In this document: piece after piece, positions 18,116 to 27,461 of the stretch | Layout: every line of letters begins with the position of its first letter | Numbering within the stretch: position 1 is the first letter of the stretch | Assembly: GCA_030584025.1 (NCBI GenBank) | Contig: CP129487.1 | Coordinates: 1,674,001 to 1,738,000 of the forward strand | Origin: Cyclobacteriaceae bacterium | GTDB lineage: Bacteria > Bacteroidota > Bacteroidia > Cytophagales > Cyclobacteriaceae | Length of the DNA stretch: 64,000 nucleotides | Direction: 5' to 3' | Position numbers and translations under genes: made by a program | The notes under the pieces: model-generated | Databases searched by the model: none | What the model was told of the DNA's origin: nothing | The model's input: only the letters and a program-made list of their open reading frames with translations

Positions 18116-20362
18116 TTATATGCTTTGATATGCGTTGGATTGATTTAGATTAGGTGCTTTTACGCCCAAGTGCACGAGTTTACATGCGCAAACTTTAAAC
18201 TCGGGTATTTTTGAAATGGGATCAAGTGTGCCCGGTGTTAACAGGTTTGCCGATTTGCTGCCCCCCCAATGGTAGGGAATGAAAACCGTATCTTCGCGAA
18301 TAGTTTCTACCAGCTGTGCTGGAAAGGAGGCTTCCCCTCTTCGGGTTACTACTTTAATAAGATCGCGTTCGCTAATGCCATAGTGCGCAGCTAACTTAGG
18401 ATGGATTTCTAACAACGGTTCAGCATACTGATCAACCAGTTTGCCAATACGCCTGGTCTGGCTGCCACTCAGGTATTGCGACACTACCCGACCGGTTGTA
18501 AGTACAACCGGAAATTCTGCATCTGTCACTTCACCCGGTTCGCGATAGGGAGCAGGGTTGAAGTGAGCTTTTCCGTCTGCGGTTGCAAACTTCTTGTCTT
18601 CCCACAACCGGGGTGTTCCTGGGTGATCTAAACTCGGACAAGGCCAGAATACACCCATGTTGCTTTCAATCTTTTCGTAGGTGATTCCATAGTAATCTGC
18701 TGTACCTCCCTTTGATGCTACGCGCAATTCATTGAAGATTGCTTCACTATTCTTAAAATTGAATTTATCCCCAGCTCCCAGCCGTTGGGCTAACTCCAAT
18801 AAGATATCACTGTCTCTTCGTGCGTTGTTGGGTGGCGTAACAGCTGCTTGTATACGTACAACCCTCCCTTCTGCAGTAGTAACAGTTCCTTCATCTTCCT
18901 CATGCAGTGATCCGGCCATGATTACATCCGCATGACGTGCCGTTTCACTGAGGAAAAAATCAATGGCTACGTAATATTCAAGTTTTTCCAGTGCTTCTCG
19001 CACGTAGTTGCTGTTGGGCAGTGACACCAACGGATTAAAGCAAATGGATAATAATCCTTTAATTTCTCCCCGGTGAATGGCTTCAATAATTTCGTACGCG
19101 GAGAGTCCCTTACCTGGTAAATCTTTTTCTTCAATGCCCCACACACCGGAAATGTATTTTCGATGTTCCGGGTTGGTGATGTCCCGATTGCCCGGAAGTT
19201 GATCACATTTGTGGCCGTGTTCGCGACCGCCCTGACCATTTCCTTGTCCGGTAATGGTGCCATACCCGCAGTACGGTTTTCCAATGCGTCCAGTAGCCAG
19301 CACCAGGTTGATGCAACTCACTACATTATCAACACCTTTTGAGTGGTGTTCAATGCCCCGTGCATGTAGTAAAAAACTAGTTGCAGTTTTTCCCCACCAC
19401 GTAGCAGCTAGTAAAATTTTTTCTTTGGCAATTCCTGTTATTTGCTCGGCCCAATCGAGATCATAGTCTTTCACTGCGGCAACTGCGTCTTCAAAACCTG
19501 AGGTATGGTTGTTGATGAAGTCGTGATCGAGCCAATCGTTATCTACCAGAATCTTAAGCATGGCCCCATACAATGCGGAGTCGGTTCCGGGTTTAACAGG
19601 CAGATGCAAATCGGCAGTTCGTGCGATGGGGGTAACCCGCGGATCCACTACAATAAGTTTTGCACCATTGTCGCGTGCCTGCCAGATGTAATGGGTAAGC
19701 GTAGGAAAAGTTTCGCTCACATTCGTGCCGCAGATCATGATCACGTTGGCATGCGCCAGATCGGCCCAGCTGTTGGAGATGCGGTCAAGACCAAACGCTT
19801 TCTTGTTCCCTGCTCCGGCACTCACCATACACAACCTGCCGTTGTAGTCGAGGTTGGCTGTTTTCAGTGCTACGCGGGCAAACTTTCCAATCATGTAGCT
19901 CTTCTCATTGGTCAAGGAAACTCCCGACAACATCGCGAATGCATCGTTACCATAGGCAGCTTGAATGCGTCTGATTTCGGATAGGGTACGATTCATGGCG
20001 GTTTCCCAATCGATGGACTCGAACCCTTTTCCTTCTGTACGTTGAAGTGGAGACAATAAGCGATCTGGATGATTATTCTGGAGGTAACGCTGCACACCCT
20101 TGGGGCACAATCGTCCTTCATTAAACGGAAACTCCATCCAGGGCTCAAAGCCTACAACCGTATTGTCTTTCACTTTCAACTGTATGCCACATTGCATACC
20201 ACAAAAGCAGCAATGTGTTTTTACCAGTTTGTCAGGCTCAGATCGGCCCTTGAATCCATCTTCAGGGGTGTAGGCTTTGTGCGGTCCAAATTGCGCAACA
20301 ATGTCTTCAACAGGTAGTGGTAGTTTTGCCATGGGTGTGATGTGTTCCGTCTCGTTAATCAA
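18116..20362 (-). CDS. Molybdopterin oxidoreductase of the NarB/NasA-like group
   Basis: The 748-residue protein has an N-terminal [4Fe-4S] motif (CCFCGMQC, then CPKG), the cofactor-binding segment DYNGRLCMVSAGA whose Cys would ligate Mo, and QGNGQGGREHGHKCDQLPG. This last motif resembles the GGRE segment of assimilatory and periplasmic-type nitrate reductases. No Tat signal is visible. The family also includes formate dehydrogenases, so the substrate is open: nitrate, nitrite-linked or another oxyanion. It overlaps the upstream membrane subunit by 4 bp and is followed within 3 bp by the FeS subunit, so a multi-subunit respiratory complex is inferred. Confidence 0.82.
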   Translation of the reverse strand: MINETEHITPMAKLPLPVEDIVAQFGPHKAYTPEDGFKGRSEPDKLVKTHCCFCGMQCGIQLKVKDNTVVGFEPWMEFPFNEGRLCPKGVQRYLQNNHPDRLLSPLQRTEGKGFESIDWETAMNRTLSEIRRIQAAYGNDAFAMLSGVSLTNEKSYMIGKFARVALKTANLDYNGRLCMVSAGAGNKKAFGLDRISNSWADLAHANVIMICGTNVSETFPTLTHYIWQARDNGAKLIVVDPRVTPIARTADLHLPVKPGTDSALYGAMLKILVDNDWLDHDFINNHTSGFEDAVAAVKDYDLDWAEQITGIAKEKILLAATWWGKTATSFLLHARGIEHHSKGVDNVVSCINLVLATGRIGKPYCGYGTITGQGNGQGGREHGHKCDQLPGNRDITNPEHRKYISGVWGIEEKDLPGKGLSAYEIIEAIHRGEIKGLLSICFNPLVSLPNSNYVREALEKLEYYVAIDFFLSETARHADVIMAGSLHEEDEGTVTTAEGRVVRIQAAVTPPNNARRDSDILLELAQRLGAGDKFNFKNSEAIFNELRVASKGGTADYYGITYEKIESNMGVFWPCPSLDHPGTPRLWEDKKFATADGKAHFNPAPYREPGEVTDAEFPVVLTTGRVVSQYLSGSQTRRIGKLVDQYAEPLLEIHPKLAAHYGISERDLIKVVTRRGEASFPAQLVETIREDTVFIPYHWGGSKSANLLTPGTLDPISKIPEFKVCACKLVHLGVKAPNLNQSNAYQSI

Positions 20363-21414
20363 CCAAAAAATTTTCCTGATTCCTGCCTTGCTTTGAAGTG
20401 TGCTTTGGCAATGGCCGACCGCTTTCCTTCAGGACTGAGGTCGAGGTGACTGCTACCATCCTTCAGGTTAAAATCGAAGCCAAGCTCTTTCGTCACTTGT
20501 TTGAGATCACTGATGTGTAGGTGGGTTGCAAAAGGCTGGCCGGTATGTGGGCAAACGACCATGCCGCGTTTTGCGCCTTCAATTTTATAGATGTTCGCGC
20601 CAACCTGTGCCGGACGTTGAAAGATGTGAAAGAATTTTCCGAATGGAAGCCACAATAAAAACAGGATAACGGTGATCGCGTGTATCACCGACATGAACTG
20701 GTGCGTTTTGCCTTGTAAAAAAGTATAGTCGTAGGTAATGCCGAGGCCAGTGACGGAAATAACCAGCAATAAAATCAGCGGAAGCCAGTCACCTTCAAAC
20801 GACTGTGTAGCGATGAGACCACCATTCGTTAGGCGTCTGTTCATCATCATCAGCGCACCGATGATGACCAGCACTGAGCACCACGACAAGACGTGAAAAA
20901 TGTTGAAGGCCATGAAGGAGCCCAATCGAAAATCCAGCATTGAAAAACCGAATAAGTGTGCTTCATAGATATCAAGCGTGTTGGGTTTTAGGGTAAAGTG
21001 TATCCAGCCCAGTGTAAGGGGTATGGTTACGGCAAAGGCGATGGTACATCCGGTGGCCAGCAGGAAATGCCCCACCCAACGGTTACGGCCACGAGGATAA
21101 ATAAAGCGTTGAAACAAAATGTTTTTAATGAATAACCAGAAGGTTTGGCCGATATAGGGAAGAAATGTCCGGCTGAAGGCAAACTGCCAGGTCCTCCGCC
21201 AATACATTTTGGTAGGCGGGCGTTGTAGCCAAATGGAATACCGGTAGGTGATACCGAAAACTGCAAATACGGTTCCGAACAAATACGCAATAAGGGCGGC
21301 ATCAAAATTTTGCAGGTTGCGGGAGCCTAAAAATGCAAGCACAATCACCAACAGCATGGCGATGATTGCGTTAAAAAAAGCTTTTCGGTTCAGGGTACTA
21401 AAGAGTTGAAGCAT
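20359..21414 (-). CDS. Membrane cytochrome b-like subunit of the second molybdopterin complex
   Basis: The 351-residue protein has about seven TM helices in the first 265 residues. Several intramembrane His could bind haem (RWVGHFLLATG, IYEAHLFGFS, IFHVLSWCS, MSVIHAITVI). A soluble C-terminal tail of about 80 residues contains CPHTGQPFATHLHISDLK. The arrangement resembles a NarI-type anchor with an extra cytoplasmic domain. It is the first gene of a five-gene operon (membrane subunit, Mo subunit, FeS, Rieske, small membrane protein) and its stop overlaps the Mo subunit start. Confidence 0.72.
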   Translation of the reverse strand: MLQLFSTLNRKAFFNAIIAMLLVIVLAFLGSRNLQNFDAALIAYLFGTVFAVFGITYRYSIWLQRPPTKMYWRRTWQFAFSRTFLPYIGQTFWLFIKNILFQRFIYPRGRNRWVGHFLLATGCTIAFAVTIPLTLGWIHFTLKPNTLDIYEAHLFGFSMLDFRLGSFMAFNIFHVLSWCSVLVIIGALMMMNRRLTNGGLIATQSFEGDWLPLILLLVISVTGLGITYDYTFLQGKTHQFMSVIHAITVILFLLWLPFGKFFHIFQRPAQVGANIYKIEGAKRGMVVCPHTGQPFATHLHISDLKQVTKELGFDFNLKDGSSHLDLSPEGKRSAIAKAHFKARQESGKFFG

Positions 21415-21541
21415 AGGCCTGTTAATGGATATTGCAATGGTGCCTTAAAATAGCACATAAAAGGTTTATTGCAATCATTGCACAATTTGATTTTATTGAC
21501 AGTGAATCTAACTTTTCTCATTTGTGCTAAGCACCAAACAA

Positions 21542-22600
21542 TTAGGAGTCCTTTGCTGATGTTTTAAAACTGTTGAGCAAATGACGGGCGAGGCCGATGA
21601 TAACTGCAGACCATCCGAAAAATGCGACATAAATAAAATTATTCGGAATGATCATCAGGAAATCAATCCCTGTAGCTTCAGATAACCGATATGTGCAAAC
21701 TGTGTACATGCCTAATGGGAAGACCATACCCCAATAGCTGGGGTTATAGCCTTTGGTGGTGCTTGGAAGGGGAACTTTCACTACTAAATGTCGCCAGATA
21801 CCCAAGATAATCAGTAAGGGTATCCACCATGAGCCCGAAAACCAAAAGAGAAGTGTAAACGCCTTTATGAATATAGTGATATCCGCTAAAAATGTCCATT
21901 GTTTAGAATTCAAAATGAGCATTGAACCAGCCAGCGTAGTAATGGCCGCAGCCCCCATACTTATCCAATAGGGTGCCCCTAATTCATTAGATGATAGGCT
22001 AAAAAATGACAACCTGTAAATGATAAGTGTCATGATGCATACATATAAAAAGCAACCTGTAAGATATAATCCCAAAGCGATAAATAGCATTAGCTCTGTG
22101 CCGGCAGGCAAAGTGGGGGCAATCAACATGGTAAGAATAGCAATGGCCTGTGTAGCCACAACTATAATTAACCATGCGCCACTTATTCCCTTTTCTATTG
22201 TGGGCTTATTTTCCTTTATGGTTATGGAAGTGAAAAATGTGTATGTAATAATGAACCAACAACCGACAGCAAAAATCCATAACACTTTAGCCAGGATGAT
22301 TTGATGATAAAGGAGTATTAGTTGATTACCAAGTATACAAGCCGCGGCTATGATGGTGAAAAATAAGGGGCCTTTTTGGTGATCCATCAAATCCTTTTTA
22401 ACTGACTGAAAGTAAGCGACCAACCGAGCAAAAAACAAAAAGAGTAACAAGGGAAAAACAACAAGATTGAACCAGAAAAGGACATATGCGATCGTTTTCA
22501 TGTTCAGCAGGAAACTCCCAATGGAGATGATACCAGTTGCCATTACTAAAGCAAAGTAACTGACAGAAAATTCCTTAATGCTCATATTGTTGATGGTCAT
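21542..22600 (-). CDS. TehA/SLAC1-family anion channel or C4-dicarboxylate carrier
   Basis: The 352-residue protein has ten predicted TM helices and the family opening FALVMATGIISIGS. SLAC1/TehA proteins conduct nitrate, chloride, tellurite or malate anions. Its place between a nitrate-respiration operon and a porin makes nitrate or nitrite a reasonable guess, not shown by sequence. A TATGTTTG box lies about 45 bp upstream on the minus strand. A short inverted repeat (GTGCT-T-AGCAC) just past the stop may act in termination. Confidence 0.75.
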   Translation of the reverse strand: MTINNMSIKEFSVSYFALVMATGIISIGSFLLNMKTIAYVLFWFNLVVFPLLLFLFFARLVAYFQSVKKDLMDHQKGPLFFTIIAAACILGNQLILLYHQIILAKVLWIFAVGCWFIITYTFFTSITIKENKPTIEKGISGAWLIIVVATQAIAILTMLIAPTLPAGTELMLFIALGLYLTGCFLYVCIMTLIIYRLSFFSLSSNELGAPYWISMGAAAITTLAGSMLILNSKQWTFLADITIFIKAFTLLFWFSGSWWIPLLIILGIWRHLVVKVPLPSTTKGYNPSYWGMVFPLGMYTVCTYRLSEATGIDFLMIIPNNFIYVAFFGWSAVIIGLARHLLNSFKTSAKDS

Positions 22601-22700
22601 AGGTACTCCATAAGTCTATTAAATGATTTTGAACAAACATACTTATCAAATACTTCTTAACCATGTTATTATGTCTACAGTTGAAAGAATAATTGTTCGA

Positions 22701-24005
22701 TCAAAATTGAAGTCCAGTAAATCGGTTTTTCATATTGGAGCGAACAAGCAACGCCAGGTATCCCCAATTTTGTACCGATGAAGGATAACTGACACCTTGT
22801 AAGTACTCAAAGGAAGTGGCTGTAAAAAATTGTGAATATCCAACCTGAAGCGACACGACATCATTGAATATATATCCAGAAGTAAAATCTAATTCAGCAC
22901 CCAATGTATTACTCAGTTTTTCAGTGCCATCATACACATCGGCAGCAGCCAAAAATTGGTGTACATTCAATGACAAGAAGAATTTGTTGTAGGGGTCATA
23001 ACGCAAGCGCAGAAAATAATCCTGCAAACCAACCGTATTCAGATACCGGTTTCCAACATAAAAGAAATCCATGTAGCCATTGTGTGCGTGGTTGGTTCCG
23101 TACAACGGGTTGAATGACCGGTTTATATTATCATTGGCTTGCTGAGATGTACCGGAAAGTAATTCAAAACCTACTGTGACCTGAACAGACTTTCCCTTTT
23201 CTTCATTCTTGATTCGTTTCCAGGTCACTTGTGCATTTGCATTGTGCGCCTTCACTTGTCGGCTGGTGGTGTCGGTACCTGTTTGATAATAGTAGAATCC
23301 GGAAAGAATAAAATTGCCGGTTGTATAGCGTAACGTGGGTAAGCCGAACGTTTGTGTATACCGGATTTTCAGGTTGCCCTGATCATTTTCTTCCACGCCA
23401 TTATTCCAGAATAAGGCACTGCCACTGAATTTTCCCCACTGGTTTTCGAGCCGGATTAGTTGCGCTGTTTTGTATTGGTTGGGAACCGGGTAAGGTTGTC
23501 GTATTAACGATTCTTTAACCTGATTATATCCGGCTCCGAAATGAACCTTGATGTTTTTCTTTTCAAATTTAGCCAACGCGAAATCATGTGCTCGTGCCTG
23601 TAGTGCCCAATCCAGGTTACCCAAAAATCGTGCATTATCGTAGTTTAATTCTTGACGACCCACCTTCAATTTCCAGTTGGAATGTAACACCAGATCGGCA
23701 TAGGCCTCGTGAATAGAAAAAAGGTTATCCGTTTCTTTAACCTGACTGGTACTTCCCCAGATTCGCACATCTTGCGCACTCACAAAGAACCTGACCTTTT
23801 CGTGGTCATATTGAACCTGAATGCGCGCCCGCTGTCCAATTAAAAAGGCCGCATCCTGGGATTCTTCAATCAGCCGTCCGAATCCATTGCGATATTCGGC
23901 ACGTTGCATCAACTGTCCAGTTAATGTGAATTGAGCAAATGCTAATTTGCAGGAGAAGAGTATTACTAATACTGCACAAAACTGCCGGATGATTACACTG
24001 ATCAT
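22701..24005 (-). CDS. Alginate-export-type outer-membrane beta-barrel porin
   Basis: The 434-residue protein begins with a signal peptide (about residues 1-24, ending LAFAQ). It continues with amphipathic strands and motifs of the alginate_exp porin family (GQRARIQVQYDHEKVRFFVSAQ in part, and VGRQELNYDNARFLG). It ends in LQF, a terminal Phe as usual for outer-membrane barrels. Members near nitrate or nitrite genes may admit anions. The substrate is unknown. Confidence 0.8.
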   Translation of the reverse strand: MISVIIRQFCAVLVILFSCKLAFAQFTLTGQLMQRAEYRNGFGRLIEESQDAAFLIGQRARIQVQYDHEKVRFFVSAQDVRIWGSTSQVKETDNLFSIHEAYADLVLHSNWKLKVGRQELNYDNARFLGNLDWALQARAHDFALAKFEKKNIKVHFGAGYNQVKESLIRQPYPVPNQYKTAQLIRLENQWGKFSGSALFWNNGVEENDQGNLKIRYTQTFGLPTLRYTTGNFILSGFYYYQTGTDTTSRQVKAHNANAQVTWKRIKNEEKGKSVQVTVGFELLSGTSQQANDNINRSFNPLYGTNHAHNGYMDFFYVGNRYLNTVGLQDYFLRLRYDPYNKFFLSLNVHQFLAAADVYDGTEKLSNTLGAELDFTSGYIFNDVVSLQVGYSQFFTATSFEYLQGVSYPSSVQNWGYLALLVRSNMKNRFTGLQF

Positions 24006-24025
24006 AGGTTAACGGGGCTATGATG

Positions 24026-24493
24026 TCAGGCACTAACCAATCCTGAAATTTCAATATGTGGGTTCATGATAACCTTTGATTTAATTGAATTGGAAATCAG
24101 GCACGCGGCTTCAGATTTTTCCAGAATTCGCAGTGCTCTTTCACGATCTTCTTCACGCACAATGGTTACAGTTGGCTCCAGTAAGACTTCGGTCATTAAA
24201 AATTTTCCTTCCACTTTTTCCAATTTCCCTTTCGATGAACACTTGAATGCCATGAAATCCAGTTTTGAATTTTCAGCAACTGCCAGAAAGGTTGTCATCA
24301 AACAACTGCTAACCGCTGCTGTATATAAATGTTCAGGCGACCAAATTCCGGGAATACCCTTGGCAAATTGAGGAGGCGTAGCCACTTCAAGGCACCCACT
24401 TGCGCCTGATTCGGTAGTGATTTCCGGTGAGCACATCATGCCTTTGCGTTCTTCGTTCCAGGTAATATCAACCTGATAAAAGTGAGGTTCCAT
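24026..24493 (-). CDS. OsmC-family protein
   Basis: The protein is about 155 residues with the OsmC/Ohr fold pattern: GIPGIWSPEHLYTAAVSSCLMTTFLAVAE and a later AEAACLISNSIK-type segment. The two family cysteines are in SSCLM and AACLI. OsmC proteins reduce organic hydroperoxides or persulfides. I chose the ATG at 24493 (MEPHFYQ); an upstream start at 24523 adds ten residues. On the minus strand a TACCTTTG -7 box is visible about 25 bp before the longer start. Confidence 0.82.
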   Translation of the reverse strand: MEPHFYQVDITWNEERKGMMCSPEITTESGASGCLEVATPPQFAKGIPGIWSPEHLYTAAVSSCLMTTFLAVAENSKLDFMAFKCSSKGKLEKVEGKFLMTEVLLEPTVTIVREEDRERALRILEKSEAACLISNSIKSKVIMNPHIEISGLVSA

Positions 24494-24670
24494 AGTTATG
24501 AATTTTTTGTTTGTATTAACCAAAGGTATGGGTGTATAAAATGATTGGCTATGACGTTTATCAGTCGATTATCTTATTTATATAGTAGAGTTTTATCACG
24601 ATGTTAACACTTTGTACTTCATATGTTTGGCGTACGTTTGTTAGTTATTAAAAGTAAGAAAAGAATTTTA

Positions 24671-24709
24671 AATAAAGGACTATAATATCCTTTATTAGGC
24701 CTACTTTTG
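24671..24709 (+). promoter_or_regulatory. Shared palindrome with -7 box; near-leaderless start for the next gene
   Basis: Positions 24671-24696 contain AATAAAGGA and TCCTTTATT arms around 8 bp, a perfect-arm copy of the shared operator. The box TACTTTTG (24702-24709) follows with a 5-bp gap. The first plausible ATG is at 24716, so a transcript from this box would have almost no 5' leader. Confidence 0.8.
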
Positions 24710-24715
24710 TGCCCT

Positions 24716-25303
24716 ATGAATCATACATCTGAACACACGTTTCACATTCCGGTAATGGGTTTGGCCTATACCATGGATACCCCAACAAAAGTTGCGCATT
24801 TTGGTATTAACTCGGTTATTTCCATTGTGCAGGATAACCTGATTGAGAAAATGCGCGAGCATTATTATGTTCAGCTTCAGGAGCATTTTGAGCCCATTAC
24901 GGCCAAGGTACCCGACCACAGGGCAAGGCGTATAACCGATTACCTTAACCTGGTTAACCGGATGGTTCAAAAGAACATTGAAGCAGTAAGGCGAGCACCT
25001 TTCAACCCGGACTCTGATATATACCGGTATTTTGAATTACTACCTGATTCAAGCGCAGTGAAAAAGATTTTCACCAGCATGGTTCAGTTGCCTGATGGCC
25101 AGCAGAAGGCGGAGCTTCAGGATCGCCTGCGCAATTATGTGGTGCCCGGCACCATCGATGTTAATATCATGACGAAACTTGATCGAAACAGTTATCGAAA
25201 AGACGGTACGTTAGTGGAAGATGGCTCAGATGCCGTTGCGGCCATAAGGGGATATGCCAACAGCAATTTAACAAATTCCTCAGTTATTCTTTCTGCTGGA
25301 TGA
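24716..25303 (+). CDS. N-terminal half of an uncharacterised conserved protein, probably split by a frameshift
   Basis: The frame encodes 195 residues from an ATG at 24716. It opens with FHIPVMGLAYTMDTP and FGINSVISIVQD, motifs I recall only from uncharacterised Bacteroidota proteins. It ends NSSVILSAG at a TGA that overlaps the next ATG (ATGA at 25300). The next frame begins MNPRLFGYME, and the two read smoothly as one polypeptide of about 610 residues if one base were added at the junction. The gene is preceded by the best-conserved copy of the shared operator, so it probably belongs to the nitrogen-oxide regulon. Function unknown. Confidence 0.6.
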   Translation: MNHTSEHTFHIPVMGLAYTMDTPTKVAHFGINSVISIVQDNLIEKMREHYYVQLQEHFEPITAKVPDHRARRITDYLNLVNRMVQKNIEAVRRAPFNPDSDIYRYFELLPDSSAVKKIFTSMVQLPDGQQKAELQDRLRNYVVPGTIDVNIMTKLDRNSYRKDGTLVEDGSDAVAAIRGYANSNLTNSSVILSAG

Positions 25304-26541
25304 ATCCACGGTTGTTTGGCTACATGGAGAAACTTACTGCCTTTGATGTTACTGAAACGGGTCGTTTTCACAAGAAAATTGTTGTTAAGGTCTCGGATTT
25401 TCGCTCGGCACTCATTCAAGGAAAAATGTTGGCTAAAAAGGGGTTGTGGGTAAGCGAGTTCAGGATTGAATCGGGATTGAACTGTGGGGGACATGCATTT
25501 GCAACCGATGGATTTTTGTTAGGACCCATTCTGGAAGAGTTTAAAGCAAAGAAGGAAGAGCTGCGAAGTACCCTGTATCAAATTTATGTTGATGCGCTGC
25601 GACAGAAGAATAAAGTTGTATTACCCGAACCACATGAATTGAAAATAACCGTACAAGGTGGCATTGGCACGCATGAGGAAGATCGCTTTCTGCGCACTTA
25701 TTACCAGGTTGATGGAACAGGATGGGGTACACCTTTTTTGCTGGTGCCTGAAGCTACCACGGTAGATGAGGCCACGTTGCAAAAACTATGTGCTGCATCC
25801 GAGCATGATATTGTCCTGAGTAATAAATCACCACTGGGTGTCCGCTTTCATTATTTAAAGGGGAGTACTGCAGAAGCTGAACGACTTGCTGCTATTCAAT
25901 CCGGTAAGCCGGGAAGTCCGTGTACAGAAAAATTTCTGGCCATGAATACGGAGTTTGGGGACAAGCCCTTATGCACGGCATCACGTACGTATCAGAAAAG
26001 AAAAATTGAACAGTTGCAGGGAATGCATTTGCCTGAAGCAGATTACAAAAAGCAATTGAATACAATTCTGGATAAGGAATGCTTATGTGTAGGATTAAGC
26101 AATGCAGCGGTTACCGCTTATAAACTCAAACCGTTTAAGCACCTGGCGGGTGCAAATGTTTGCCCGGGGCCTAACCTGGCCTACTTTAATCGGATTGTTT
26201 CTTTACGTACCATGGTGGATCATATCTATGGCAGAGGGAATATTGTGGCGCGAGTTGACCGGCCTCATATGTTCCTCAAGGAGCTTACTTTGTATGTCGA
26301 CTATTGGATGGGTTTACTAGAAGATACCAAAACACTTGCGGATCAAAAGAGTAAGGCATTTGCAGAAACATTTTACCAGAACCTTCAGGAAGGCATACAA
26401 TACTACCGGAACTTAACGGAAAATTTTGGCGATGAGTTTAGTTCCATGAAGGAAAAAGTTGAGGCGGGTATATCAGAAGCCGAGCATACCTTGAGAAATG
26501 CATGGCATGGATTTCTTGATAAGGTGTTGGTTACGGCATGA
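25300..26541 (+). CDS. C-terminal half of the same uncharacterised protein
   Basis: The frame encodes 413 residues. A segment ESGLNCGGHAFATDGFLLGP resembles the Gly/Cys-rich region of glutamate-synthase-like FMN barrels, and KECLCVGLSNAAV and GANVCPGPNLAYFN add further Cys motifs. Residues about 330-413 are helical. No catalytic assignment is possible. Either this is a separate translationally coupled gene (4-bp overlap) or the downstream piece of a frameshifted gene; I favour the latter because the N-terminal piece ends mid-domain. See findings. Confidence 0.6.
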   Translation: MNPRLFGYMEKLTAFDVTETGRFHKKIVVKVSDFRSALIQGKMLAKKGLWVSEFRIESGLNCGGHAFATDGFLLGPILEEFKAKKEELRSTLYQIYVDALRQKNKVVLPEPHELKITVQGGIGTHEEDRFLRTYYQVDGTGWGTPFLLVPEATTVDEATLQKLCAASEHDIVLSNKSPLGVRFHYLKGSTAEAERLAAIQSGKPGSPCTEKFLAMNTEFGDKPLCTASRTYQKRKIEQLQGMHLPEADYKKQLNTILDKECLCVGLSNAAVTAYKLKPFKHLAGANVCPGPNLAYFNRIVSLRTMVDHIYGRGNIVARVDRPHMFLKELTLYVDYWMGLLEDTKTLADQKSKAFAETFYQNLQEGIQYYRNLTENFGDEFSSMKEKVEAGISEAEHTLRNAWHGFLDKVLVTA

Positions 26542-26588
26542 GTTGGTGATACCCGTAAATTTTTGTAATTCGCCATACAAAAGCCGTT

Positions 26589-27047
26589 ATGTTTACAAAA
26601 GCATGTGAGTATGCTATTCGGGCCGTGTTGTATGTTTCGTTAAAAAGCAATACTGAGAAACGACTTAGTATCCCTGAAATAGCCAAACAGATAGATGCTC
26701 CCCTTCCTTTTACAGCTAAGATTCTGCAAACCTTGGTTCGTGAAGGTATCATAAGCTCGATAAAGGGACCGAATGGAGGATTTTATCTTGATCCTAAGGC
26801 CAAGCCCATCCCGCTCAGCAAGATAGTTAAAGCAATTGATGGCAATGATGAGGTATTGCACAACTGTGCCTTGGGATTAAAAGAGTGCTCCGACAAATTT
26901 CCATGTCCGATTCATCACGAAATCAAGCGCTTTAAGGATAGACTCCGTAAAGTAATGCGAGAAGCAACGGTGCAATCGTTAATGGATGATTTGGATCAAG
27001 GCAAAACATTTTTAAAGAACGCGCGAACCCGCAAGTCAACCCGCTGA
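26589..27047 (+). CDS. Rrf2-family [Fe-S]-type transcription regulator (NsrR/IscR-like)
   Basis: The 152-residue protein has an N-terminal winged HTH (MFTKACEYAIRAVLYVS, LSIPEIAKQIDAPLPFTAKILQ) and the Gly-rich wing GPNGGFYL. Three Cys in the linker (C-x6-C-x5-C: HNCALGLKECSDKFPC) are placed as in cluster-binding Rrf2 proteins such as NsrR and IscR, which sense NO or Fe-S status. It lies in the middle of the nitrogen-oxide genes and is a candidate reader of the shared palindrome (inference). Its own promoter lacks a clear copy. Its stop overlaps the convergent queD-like gene by 12 bp. Confidence 0.88.
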   Translation: MFTKACEYAIRAVLYVSLKSNTEKRLSIPEIAKQIDAPLPFTAKILQTLVREGIISSIKGPNGGFYLDPKAKPIPLSKIVKAIDGNDEVLHNCALGLKECSDKFPCPIHHEIKRFKDRLRKVMREATVQSLMDDLDQGKTFLKNARTRKSTR

Positions 27048-27461
27048 CCATTCCGCGTATGAATCGCGAGTTTCCCATAGCCTTAGGGCAGTGAGTTGGA
27101 TATGTTCAGGCAATGATTCGGTTATTTCGTTTCGAATGAAAATTAGTAGGTTCTCAGCCGTAGGTTCGTATTCGAATGTAATCAATTTTTCCCATGGTAC
27201 ACTAGGTATTGATGCCAGGTATGCTTGCGAAAGAATCAGGGCGTGATCTAACTTGTAAATCACAGATGTCTGTACAATCGTTTTCAGGTCTTTGAAGTCC
27301 ATTGCGATACCCATCCCGTCAATGAAATTTTCAGATCCCCGATTATCGGTAACACTTACGTGTAATTCATATGAATGTCCGTGAATGTTAGCGCAAGCAC
27401 CCGGATAGCCATGAATGGCGTGGGCGGATTCAAATCGGAAAATTTTGGTCAGCGTAATCAT
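27036..27461 (-). CDS. queD: 6-pyruvoyl-tetrahydropterin synthase / QueD family protein
   Basis: The 141-residue protein has the family Zn-binding His residues: FESAHAIHG and CANIHGHSYEL (the C-x3-H-G-H motif with the catalytic Cys), plus LDHALIL and a C-terminal WETRDSYAEW. QueD makes 6-carboxytetrahydropterin for queuosine; PTPS makes pterins. Sequence alone leans to QueD. The start overlaps the end of the NorB-like gene by 32 bp, so it may be co-transcribed with it. Confidence 0.82.
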   Translation of the reverse strand: MITLTKIFRFESAHAIHGYPGACANIHGHSYELHVSVTDNRGSENFIDGMGIAMDFKDLKTIVQTSVIYKLDHALILSQAYLASIPSVPWEKLITFEYEPTAENLLIFIRNEITESLPEHIQLTALRLWETRDSYAEWSAG

